DNA from: an uncultured Elusimicrobium sp. | GTDB taxonomy: Bacteria; Elusimicrobiota; Elusimicrobia; Elusimicrobiales; Elusimicrobiaceae | Direction of reading: 5' to 3' | Assembly (NCBI GenBank): GCA_937891135.1 | Contig: CALAFB010000050.1 | Span: forward strand, 1-31,810 | Length of the DNA stretch: 31,810 nt | Shown: in pieces, positions 7,692 to 13,337 of the stretch | Numbering within the stretch: position 1 is the first letter of the stretch | Layout: each line of letters starts with the position of its first letter | Translations under genes and position numbers: made by a program | Notes under the pieces: model-generated | Seen by the model: the letters and a program-made list of their open reading frames with translations, nothing else | What the model was told of the DNA's origin: nothing | The model's database searches: none

Positions 7692-8207
7692 CTATAAATA
7701 CGACACCAATGTATCTAACTCTTTACGCTCTGTGTGGCGGTCCGCCGGTACGCAATCCTCCGCCGCGTAGCCGATAGGCAACAGCAGCACCGGGATTTCG
7801 TGGTCCGGCAAGTTGTACGCCCGCGCCACCGCTTGCGGCGAAAAGAAATTGAGCCAACACGTGCCCAACCCCAGTTCAGTAGCGGCCAGCATGGCGTGCG
7901 TGGCCACAATTGCCGCGTCCTGCACGCCGGAAACTACTTCCGGCAGCTGCGGGTGGTGCCATTCTTCCTGCGTATTTTTCGTAAAAATCAACACGACCGG
8001 GGCCCCGTAATGACACGGCGTAAGCGCGCGCATTTTTTCCATGCCTTCTTTAGATTGCACCACATAAATATGATACGCCTGTAAATTTTTAGCCGTAGGC
8101 GCCAAGCGGGCCGCTTCCAACACCGCATTTAATTTTTCGGGCTCTATGGGTTTATCTGTAAATTTTCGCACGGAATAACGTGCTTTGGCCAGTTCTGTAA
8201 AAGTCAT
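7692..8207 (-). CDS. Nitroreductase-family FMN oxidoreductase
   Basis: With the chosen start (MTFTELAKARYSVRKF) the protein has 171 residues. RYSVRKFTDKPI near the N-terminus is the FMN-phosphate motif of the family; LAPTAKNLQAYHIYVV, the GVQDAAIVATHAMLAATELGLGTCW helix and LLLPIGYAAE near the end are also typical. These enzymes are small dimeric flavoproteins that use NAD(P)H to reduce nitro compounds, quinones or related substrates. AAGGAGG lies just before two adjacent ATG codons; the second (8207) has the better spacing. An upstream in-frame extension to 8261 has no ribosome site. It is first in a two-gene unit with the TSCPD protein. Confidence 0.92.
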   Translation of the reverse strand: MTFTELAKARYSVRKFTDKPIEPEKLNAVLEAARLAPTAKNLQAYHIYVVQSKEGMEKMRALTPCHYGAPVVLIFTKNTQEEWHHPQLPEVVSGVQDAAIVATHAMLAATELGLGTCWLNFFSPQAVARAYNLPDHEIPVLLLPIGYAAEDCVPADRHTERKELDTLVSYL

Positions 8208-8284
8208 CATTTCCTCCTTGAATAAGATACTTTTATTATAGCAGTTAGCATAAACTTTCAACCAATCAATTTTTAATTATTTGT

Positions 8285-8290
8285 TATAAT
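8285..8290 (+). promoter_or_regulatory. Putative -10 box for the second pilin leader
   Basis: A perfect TATAAT in the context TTTGTTATAATGGG, with no clear -35. Similar GTTATAAT contexts occur at 11333-11339 and 29263-29269. Transcription from here would give a leader of about 250 bases. Confidence 0.5.
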
Positions 8291-8329
8291 GGGTAGGTAG
8301 TATTAAAAATTTAAAATCTGTTTTTGGAA

Positions 8330-8511
8330 CCGTATGAGGAATACGGGCACTTGCCACAAAGCAAGTTCATACATGCTAAAGACAGTCGTTAAGGCACTAT
8401 AGAAACGGAATTGCAAACCGGATCTATTGTGCTTAATGTTTATCGCTTTGAGACGGTAAATTACGGCTGTTGTCGGTTGGGTACATGTATGAGCCTACTG
8501 GCAGTAGCCGT
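8330..8511 (+). promoter_or_regulatory. Highly structured RNA leader upstream of pilin gene (possible attenuator)
   Basis: Four stem-loops follow one another. H1 8330-8346: CCGTAT/ATACGG, loop GAGGA. H2 8349-8366: ACTTGC/GCAAGT. H3 8394-8432: GCACTATAG against CTATTGTGC with an inner CGG/CCG. H4 8463-8511: ACGGCT...AGCCGT extending to about 19 pairs with one bulge and a 10-base loop. H4 is followed by CCTTTTTGG, so it may act as a terminator-like attenuator, and the AAGGAG ribosome site comes about 25 bases later. No known riboswitch class was recognised. Pairings were read by eye. Confidence 0.55.
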
Positions 8512-8548
8512 CCTTTTTGGTCCTGTAAACAGAAAAGGAGAAAACGAC

Positions 8549-9253
8549 ATGAACAAAAACCAAACCCAGCGGGGTGAAACGCAAAATGATGTAGTCATAC
8601 AAAATAATAAAAGTCATTTCCGAGGAAATAGCGGCCTGCAGAGTTCGAAAATGCCCGCATTTAACACCCCCTCACTTATCCCTGCGGGGCGTTCTCTCCC
8701 TCTAGGGAAAGATAAACAATCTATTTCCTTCCCCCTGAGGGGGAAGGCCGAGTGCGCGAGCACCGGAATGAGGGGGTTCGCCCGCGGTTTCACACTCATA
8801 GAATTATTGGTCGTCATTCTTATTATTGGTGTGTTGGCGGCAGTAGCGTTACCGCAATATCAAAAAGCTGTGGCTAAAAGCCGGTACGTTCAACTGCAAA
8901 CAGCCGGAGAAGCACTCATCAAATCATACCAACTCTATGTATTGGAAAAAGGAGAACAACCTACTACATTTAAAGAATTTACGGCCTTACCCGGAACGCT
9001 ATCTGAAGATAAGAGAAGGTTCTCTACTTCCGAGTGGGAATGTAAATTTAATACGCCCTATCAGGAATTTCTTTGCCAATCCAAAAAATATAATCTTCCG
9101 TATTGGATGTACATGTGGCCCGAAATTTCAAATTCCAGCACGGGGGAACGTGTGTGTAGAGCCTATGATTTGGTACAACAAAAAACGTGCCTAGCAGCAG
9201 GCGGAATCCTTAAAAATTCAAACCCTATTTATGCCGTATATAAACTTCCTTAA
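8549..9253 (+). CDS. Type IV prepilin-like protein with long leader
   Basis: From the ATG at 8549, which has a strong AAGGAG site, the product has 234 residues. The prepilin signal is RG followed by FTLIELLVVILIIGVLAAVA, so the leader is 80 residues, far above normal. The mature part continues LPQYQKAVAKSRY and ends in a Cys-containing tail (ERVCRAYDL..KTCLAAGG....IYAVYKL) like the pilin at 3674. The leader interior is encoded by a GC-rich palindromic repeat (8661-8777). An internal ATG at 8768, inside the repeat end, would give MRGFARG plus FTLIE, a normal 7-residue leader, but it lacks a good ribosome site. Both starts are possible. A secreted pilus or pseudopilus subunit processed by prepilin peptidase is the likely role. 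Its stop overlaps the convergent malQ stop by 4 bases. Confidence 0.85.
   Translation: MNKNQTQRGETQNDVVIQNNKSHFRGNSGLQSSKMPAFNTPSLIPAGRSLPLGKDKQSISFPLRGKAECASTGMRGFARGFTLIELLVVILIIGVLAAVALPQYQKAVAKSRYVQLQTAGEALIKSYQLYVLEKGEQPTTFKEFTALPGTLSEDKRRFSTSEWECKFNTPYQEFLCQSKKYNLPYWMYMWPEISNSSTGERVCRAYDLVQQKTCLAAGGILKNSNPIYAVYKLP
8661..8777 (+). repeat. GC-rich palindromic repeat inside the second pilin leader
   Basis: It begins AACACCCCCTCA and ends TGAGGGGGTT, an inverted end pair. Inside are CTCCCT-CT-AGGGAAAG, a perfect CCTTCCCCC-TGA-GGGGGAAGG hairpin and GTGC-GCGA-GCAC. It resembles the element at 4160-4285 and is kept in frame with the pilin. Confidence 0.65.
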
Positions 9254-10836
9254 TTTAAATATGATATCCGCCCGGTTTCTTTGAGTAAATTCTCAAACAT
9301 CTCTAATTGCGCGTGGTATTTTTCGCGCGCCTCGTCGGGCGTGACATCGCTGCGGTACGTCCAATTTTCAGAGCCGACGGTGCCCGGCGTGTTCACACGC
9401 TCTAACGTGCCGATAATATCCTGCCACGCAAACAGCGTTAAGGCAGAGGCACTTTCCAATACGCGTTTTAACATCAGGCGCTCTGTACCCAAATTAAACG
9501 GCACGTTCCCGTCGGTCTTTTGGGCGGAAATCATCTCCCAAATGTTGCGCCGTTCGTGAATGTCCATATTTTCCCACCAGCCGCGCAGCGTTTCCGTATC
9601 GTGCGTGGACGTAGTAGCCAACGAAACCACCGGATAATTTTTCGGCTCGCGGTACCAACCGTTATCTTCACGCTCCCAACGCAACACCTTGTAGCCGGGG
9701 ATTTTTAAGTCAACGAGCATCCGGCGCACATAGTTTGGAATGACGCCTAAATCCTCGCCGACCGGCAGTTTGCCGCGTGCTTCGTCTAACACCATACGCA
9801 AAAACGCATACCCGCGGTCGATTTGGGCTTGCTCGCCTTCCACATCAAACGCCCCTTGCGTATCGCCGGGCGCAAATATATAGGTGCGGAAAAACCCCAC
9901 CAAATGGTCCAGCCGAAAAATATCATACAGTTCCGTTACACGGCGAATTTTACGCCGCCACAATTCCAAATTATGGGCAAATTGGTACGGCCAATCATAG
10001 GCAGGCAGCCCCCAGCGTTGACCGTCCTTAGAAAATTGGTCTGCCGGCGCGCCGATTTCACAATCAATACGGAAACTGGCCTGGTTGGCCCATACATCAG
10101 CACTATCCAAATTGGTAGCAAACGGAATATCCCCAAAAATATAAATGCCTTTTTCTTGGGCAAATAATTTCGTGCGGCGTAACTGCTGGTCCAAAATCCA
10201 TTGTACATATTTAAAATAGTCCACCAATTCCCGGTATTCTGCCTCAAACCGTTTTACTTCCGGCGAATGGAAATTCTGAAACCCAACCGGCCAATCCTTC
10301 CAACTTTGCCATTTATAAAAATCTTTGAGCGCGCGGAATAACGCATACCCCCGCAGCCACGGCTCTTGGGCCGAGCAGTACGCTTCAAACGCTTGCGCCC
10401 GGGCGGAACGGATAGACATTTCGTGAATTAAAAATGTTTGATACCCCAGCCACAAGGCTTTTAGTTTGGCCTGTTTCACTTCGGCAAACGGGGCTTGTGC
10501 AGCACGCTGCCAATTCATAATATCCACCGATAAAGAGCCAATAAATTCCTGTGCACGCGCGCTATTAGCAATATCTTCCACGTCGTCAATTTGCGTATAA
10601 ACAGGGTCCACCGCAAAAGAAGTTAACGCGCTGTACGGACAATTTTGGCCGGGGGCTGTTTCTTGCAGCGGTAAAATTTGAATGAACTTAATGCCAAGCC
10701 CCGCCAAAAATTCCGTCCATTCACGCAGAGACCCAAAATCCCCCACCCCCCAATCTTGCCGGGTTTTCATGGCCGAAAGCGGCAGCAAAATACCGCTCGT
10801 ACGACAAGCCAATAATTCTTCTTGAATAGTAGCCAT
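9250..10836 (-). CDS. malQ: 4-alpha-glucanotransferase (amylomaltase)
   Basis: The 528-residue GH77 enzyme moves alpha-1,4-glucan segments between maltodextrins in the cytoplasm during glycogen or maltose metabolism. Family landmarks: SGILLPLSAMKTRQDWGVGDFGSL at the N-terminus (first 30 residues or so), PYSALTSFAVDP, GDIPFATNLDSADVW, FRLDHLVGFFRTY with the nucleophile Asp, the acid/base Glu in GEDLGVIP, and THDTETLRGWW with the third carboxylate. All catalytic residues are present and the length is normal. The ATG follows the ridA stop by two bases with no visible ribosome site, so it is probably translated by coupling to ridA. Confidence 0.95.
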   Translation of the reverse strand: MATIQEELLACRTSGILLPLSAMKTRQDWGVGDFGSLREWTEFLAGLGIKFIQILPLQETAPGQNCPYSALTSFAVDPVYTQIDDVEDIANSARAQEFIGSLSVDIMNWQRAAQAPFAEVKQAKLKALWLGYQTFLIHEMSIRSARAQAFEAYCSAQEPWLRGYALFRALKDFYKWQSWKDWPVGFQNFHSPEVKRFEAEYRELVDYFKYVQWILDQQLRRTKLFAQEKGIYIFGDIPFATNLDSADVWANQASFRIDCEIGAPADQFSKDGQRWGLPAYDWPYQFAHNLELWRRKIRRVTELYDIFRLDHLVGFFRTYIFAPGDTQGAFDVEGEQAQIDRGYAFLRMVLDEARGKLPVGEDLGVIPNYVRRMLVDLKIPGYKVLRWEREDNGWYREPKNYPVVSLATTSTHDTETLRGWWENMDIHERRNIWEMISAQKTDGNVPFNLGTERLMLKRVLESASALTLFAWQDIIGTLERVNTPGTVGSENWTYRSDVTPDEAREKYHAQLEMFENLLKETGRISYLN

Positions 10837-10838
10837 AA

Positions 10839-11219
10839 TTATTTTTTAGCAATCGCTTCAATTTGCACAACGCCGCCTTTGGGAAGGGCTACTACCTGCA
10901 CGGTACTGCGGGCGGGCGGATTATCTTTAAAGAAAGTTTCATACGTGGCATTCATTTCGGCAAATTTAGTTAAATCGGTCATAAATACCGTGGTTTTTAC
11001 CACGTTTTTAAGCGTGCAGCCGGCTTCTTGTAAAATATTCTCTAAGTTGTGCAAAATAATTTCAGTCTGCACTTGCACGTCGCCGGAAAAAATTTCCCCG
11101 GTTACCGGGTCAATCGGCAACACGCTGGACGTAAATACAAAACCGCCTTCTTCTACGGCTTGGGAATACGGCCCGATGGCTTTGGGCGCGCGGGAAGAAT
11201 TGATAATTTTCTTTGTCAT
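10839..11219 (-). CDS. ridA: RidA-family (YjgF/YER057c) enamine/imine deaminase
   Basis: The product has 126 residues from MTKKIINSSRAPKAIGPYSQ, the classic RidA N-terminus. TGEIFSGDVQVQTEIILHNLENIL follows, and the C-terminal ARSTVQVVALPKGGVVQIEAIA holds the conserved Arg that binds the substrate carboxylate, with Glu after it. RidA trimers hydrolyse reactive 2-aminoacrylate and similar enamines, protecting PLP enzymes. The start at 11219 is preferred over 11231 because GAGGG sits 6-7 bases before it and matches the family N-terminus. It is the first gene of a two-gene unit with malQ; a linked function is not obvious. Confidence 0.94.
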   Translation of the reverse strand: MTKKIINSSRAPKAIGPYSQAVEEGGFVFTSSVLPIDPVTGEIFSGDVQVQTEIILHNLENILQEAGCTLKNVVKTTVFMTDLTKFAEMNATYETFFKDNPPARSTVQVVALPKGGVVQIEAIAKK

Positions 11220-11310
11220 ACAAACCCTCACTTAGGCGGTAAAACCGCTACATAAAACTGATAAATATATGGTAATAAAGACGACAGCGGAATGTCAAAC
11301 AGAATAAAGT

Positions 11311-11339
11311 TGCGCCTATACTTTGTAAATGTTATAATG
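11311..11339 (+). promoter_or_regulatory. Sigma70-type promoter upstream of the tRNA pair
   Basis: TTGCGC, then a 17-base spacer, then TATAAT. It reads toward the tRNAs, about 120 bases ahead of them. Confidence 0.6.
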
Positions 11340-11381
11340 AATAAGAAGTCAGTAATCTTGCAGCCTTTTAAAAAGATTTGC

Positions 11382-11410
11382 TTGCACATACTACTTAAAT
11401 TTGATATACT
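11382..11410 (+). promoter_or_regulatory. Promoter of the tRNA-Lys/tRNA-Glu operon
   Basis: TTGCAC, then a 17-base spacer, then TATACT, 48 bases before tRNA-Lys. The spacing and position are right for a tRNA operon promoter. The GGGTTTAACCC palindrome lies just downstream at about 11421-11431. Confidence 0.75.
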
Positions 11411-11458
11411 ATGTGTGTTGGGTTTAACCCGATGTTTGATTAAGCCCGTAAATTTTTT

Positions 11459-11530
11459 GCGCTCGTAGCTCAGTGGTAGAGCATCCGCCTTTTAAGCGGG
11501 GGGCCGTGAGTTCAAGTCTCACCGGGCGCA
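11459..11530 (+). tRNA. tRNA-Lys (anticodon TTT)
   Basis: The acceptor stem GCGCTCG pairs with CGGGCGC (one G-T pair). The D arm is GCTC/GAGC, the anticodon stem TCCGC/GCGGG carries loop CTTTTAA (anticodon TTT), and the T arm is GTGAG-TTCAAGT-CTCAC. The discriminator is A and CCA is not encoded. The 72-base length is normal. Confidence 0.96.
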
Positions 11531-11539
11531 CATTTAGAT

Positions 11540-11611
11540 GCCCTCTTCGTCTATCGGTTAGGACGTCGGATTTTCAATCCGAAAAGAGGAGTTCGATTCT
11601 CCTAGAGGGCG
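11540..11611 (+). tRNA. tRNA-Glu (anticodon TTC)
   Basis: The acceptor stem GCCCTCT pairs with AGAGGGC. The D arm is GTCT/GGAC, the anticodon stem TCGGA/TCCGA carries loop TTTTCAA (anticodon TTC), and the T arm is AGGAG-TTCGATT-CTCCT. The discriminator is G and CCA is not encoded. It lies 9 bases after tRNA-Lys. Its last 11 bases, CCTAGAGGGCG, recur at 20243-20253 and 23894-23904. Confidence 0.96.
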
Positions 11612-11624
11612 TACGATTTTAATT

Positions 11625-11657
11625 ACCCATTCTTAGACGAGAGTGGGTGTTTTTTTA
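11625..11657 (+). terminator. Terminator of the tRNA operon
   Basis: ACCCATTCT and AGAGTGGGT form a 9-bp stem with loop TAGACG, followed by GTTTTTTT. It lies 13 bases after tRNA-Glu. Confidence 0.9.
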
Positions 11658-12030
11658 TACTTCCTCGTCGACACTTTTTGAGCAAAATGAGCAAAATTAC
11701 GCTAATCTTGTATATTGTTAGTGGACCCTGTATGGTACACAGTAAATTGCCAAAAAGCGTGCTTTTCTCGTCGACAAAATGTTCTTTATAGTAGCCAAAA
11801 TCGCTTTTACTATCCGCAACGCTCAAATTCCCGGAAAATTCACTTATAGTATAATTTCTTGTTCTCGTCGTGGAATAATAAGAACTACTAAAATTTTTTC
11901 GCAAAACTATGAAAGTAGTGGTCACAGTTTGGACACTATAACGGCACAGTTTTTTCCGTCACAAAAAGAAATTCTTGCGACTTTTATAGTGCCCATTTTA
12001 TATACTTTTGGGCACTATACACCCTTTTTT
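11657..12030. repeat. Repeat-rich non-coding block A (shared with 23940-24500)
   Basis: This gene-free stretch holds three CTCGTCG boxes about 95 bases apart (near 11664, 11767 and 11862). It also holds segment R1 (11681-11740; AGCAAAATGAGCAAAATTA ... TATTGTTAGTGGACCCT ... TGGTACAC) and segment R2 (11901-12019; GCAAAACTATGAA ... GTCACAGTTTGGACACTATA ... ). Both segments recur downstream of the Mla operon, but in the order R2-R1. Open frames here exist in both copies; the differences between copies are not biased toward silent codon changes, so I treat the block as non-coding. Confidence 0.8.
11985..12019. repeat. 11-base inverted repeat with 13-base spacer (copy 1)
   Basis: TATAGTGCCCA and TGGGCACTATA are perfect reverse complements separated by 13 bases. 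The same arrangement recurs at 24292-24326 and 24469-24503, always with a 13-base spacer. Confidence 0.8.
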
Positions 12031-12477
12031 CTAGGTGTGATTATCATTTACTCTTTTCCGAACATTATCCTCCGGGTGGTGCTCTTTCATGCGTTTCTCA
12101 TAAAAAAATTTACCGATGTTTGAAGGGCCACATACTTTCAGTATAAGATAACTCCACTCTTTTTCTGTAAGGGTAGCTTCCAAAGCCTCCCTTCTGCTAG
12201 TGATTACTGTGTTCCAATCTTTCCCGCATACAGAGCATTTCCACCAAACTCGTTTACTCGACCCAGCAGTAACCATATAAGGCGTTAAATCCCTGTTTTT
12301 AGTTGGATGCCATTCTCTGGCTAGCTCGGGACGTGTAGTTGCCAAATCATTAATTCCTTTTACAACCACTCTGTTCATACAACAGGGACAATGAGCAGGA
12401 TTTTTCTTTCTTGTCCAGTCCATAATGGCTTGAATCCACTTATAGCCACAAGTTATACATTTCCAACACTCCGTATT
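12031..12477 (-). pseudogene. Fragment of a multi-domain treble-clef zinc-ribbon (DUF4379-like) gene
   Basis: The readable part from the only ATG (12423) has 130 residues: NPAHCPCCMNRVVVKG, then ARPELAREWHP-type text (TTRPELAREWHPTKN), and VWWKCSVCGKDWNTVITSR. This is the repeat unit of treble-clef zinc-finger proteins, which come as tandem units, some linked to mobile elements. The same frame stays open upstream of the ATG to a stop at 12478-12480 and encodes a second partial unit (ECWKCITCGYKW), so the gene has lost its 5' end. The C-terminal part after about residue 85 no longer looks like the family. It abuts repeat block A. Most likely a decayed remnant, though a short product cannot be excluded. 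Confidence 0.6.
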
Positions 12478-12500
12478 TTAGTTTTGAATAATTAGCATAT

Positions 12501-12531
12501 ATCCCCGTTAGGCACTTTGCCCGACGGGGAT
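12501..12531 (-). terminator. Hairpin downstream of the lipoprotein hydrolase (probable weak terminator)
   Basis: ATCCCCGT pairs with ACGGGGAT, with an inner GGC/GCC. The T-tract is poor on both strands. It lies 27 bases past the hydrolase stop on the minus strand. Confidence 0.45.
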
Positions 12532-12557
12532 TTATAAAAATAAGTAAAATTAATTAT

Positions 12558-13283
12558 CTACGGAGTAGTCGAAACAAAAGGTCCATGATGGGTGGAATCA
12601 GGCACAATCACTAAATTTTTATTCCCCGTCCACAAGACGCTCAACTTAAGAGGAACCACCTTATCTTTTCCTCCTACATAATGCGTTTGCGGTACATTTG
12701 GAAGTTGCTGTAAATCCAAAGATCCACGCAACGGTGCCAAGTGTTTATAGGCCGTCCAAGAAGAATGATTTAATAACCCGGCATAAGTAGTCCACTGTGT
12801 GACCTTAATCTCCGGGTAATTGGCAATCACCAAGCCACTGAGTAAAGCCCCTCCGGAGTAAGCGTAAAGTTCCACCGGGCGGTCCCCCACAATTTGCATA
12901 AGAGCCGTGGCCACACTGGCTACGATTTGCGGAGAAAAGCGAGAGGTGGTCCAATCTTTCTGGGTACACATAGAATCCTTCACAAACTGGCACGGGCGCG
13001 CCAGATACGCCACATTGGGGGCACTATCCTTAAAGGCTTTTTGGCGCATCAAACCGCTTTTGGGGGTAGGATCATGCGAGGGGAAACCACTGTTGGTATA
13101 AGCTCGGCCATCTCCTTCTAAGTAAACGTGAAAAGAAGCCTTGGTGTCCGTATCCTTGACCCAGGCAGCTAAGGTAAAACCCGGAGTTTTAATTTCCCTG
13201 TATGTATAAGCGGAAGGAACTTGTATCGTAGCACATCCGCCTACAAACAAAAGCAAAAATAAAGAAATACATTTCATATTCAT
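12558..13283 (-). CDS. Alpha/beta-hydrolase-like lipoprotein
   Basis: The product has 241 residues. The N-terminus MNMKCISLFLLLFVGGC is a signal sequence ending in a lipobox (VGGC, Cys17), so the protein is likely lipid-anchored in the envelope. In the middle, VELYAYSGGALLSGLVIANY has a nucleophile-elbow-like AYSGG (Ser, with Ala where Gly is usual). A late Asp (GGKDKVVP) and His (DSTHHGPF) complete a plausible Ser-Asp-His triad. FHVYLEGDGRAY near residue 50 fits the oxyanion strand of such enzymes. The substrate is unknown. It follows the autotransporter on the same strand but is separated from it by a terminator, so it probably has its own promoter. Confidence 0.75.
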   Translation of the reverse strand: MNMKCISLFLLLFVGGCATIQVPSAYTYREIKTPGFTLAAWVKDTDTKASFHVYLEGDGRAYTNSGFPSHDPTPKSGLMRQKAFKDSAPNVAYLARPCQFVKDSMCTQKDWTTSRFSPQIVASVATALMQIVGDRPVELYAYSGGALLSGLVIANYPEIKVTQWTTYAGLLNHSSWTAYKHLAPLRGSLDLQQLPNVPQTHYVGGKDKVVPLKLSVLWTGNKNLVIVPDSTHHGPFVSTTP

Positions 13284-13290
13284 ATTCTAC

Positions 13291-13318
13291 AAAAAAACCG
13301 CCCCTGGGAAGGGACGGT
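13291..13318 (-). terminator. Rho-independent terminator of the autotransporter gene
   Basis: On the minus strand, ACCGTCCC and GGGGCGGT pair around a short loop, followed by TTTTTTT. It lies about 20 bases after the autotransporter stop. Confidence 0.9.
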
Positions 13319-13337
13319 TTTCTAAACAAGTTTTCGG

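Noticed and set aside
7715..8084. Arg-rich open frames overlapping the nitroreductase on both strands
   Set aside because: They are shadows of a GC-rich coding stretch whose own frame has all nitroreductase motifs.
8411..8548. Upstream extension of the second pilin to 8411
   Set aside because: It would begin at TTG within the folded RNA leader with no ribosome site; the ATG at 8549 has a strong AAGGAG site and matches the first pilin's start.
11779..12123. Open frames in the repeat blocks (11623-11925 minus, 11779-12123 plus, 24008-24232 minus, 24164-24370 plus) with similar products
   Set aside because: They are alike only because the DNA repeats are alike; by eye, replacement changes outnumber silent ones, and starts and lengths differ between copies.
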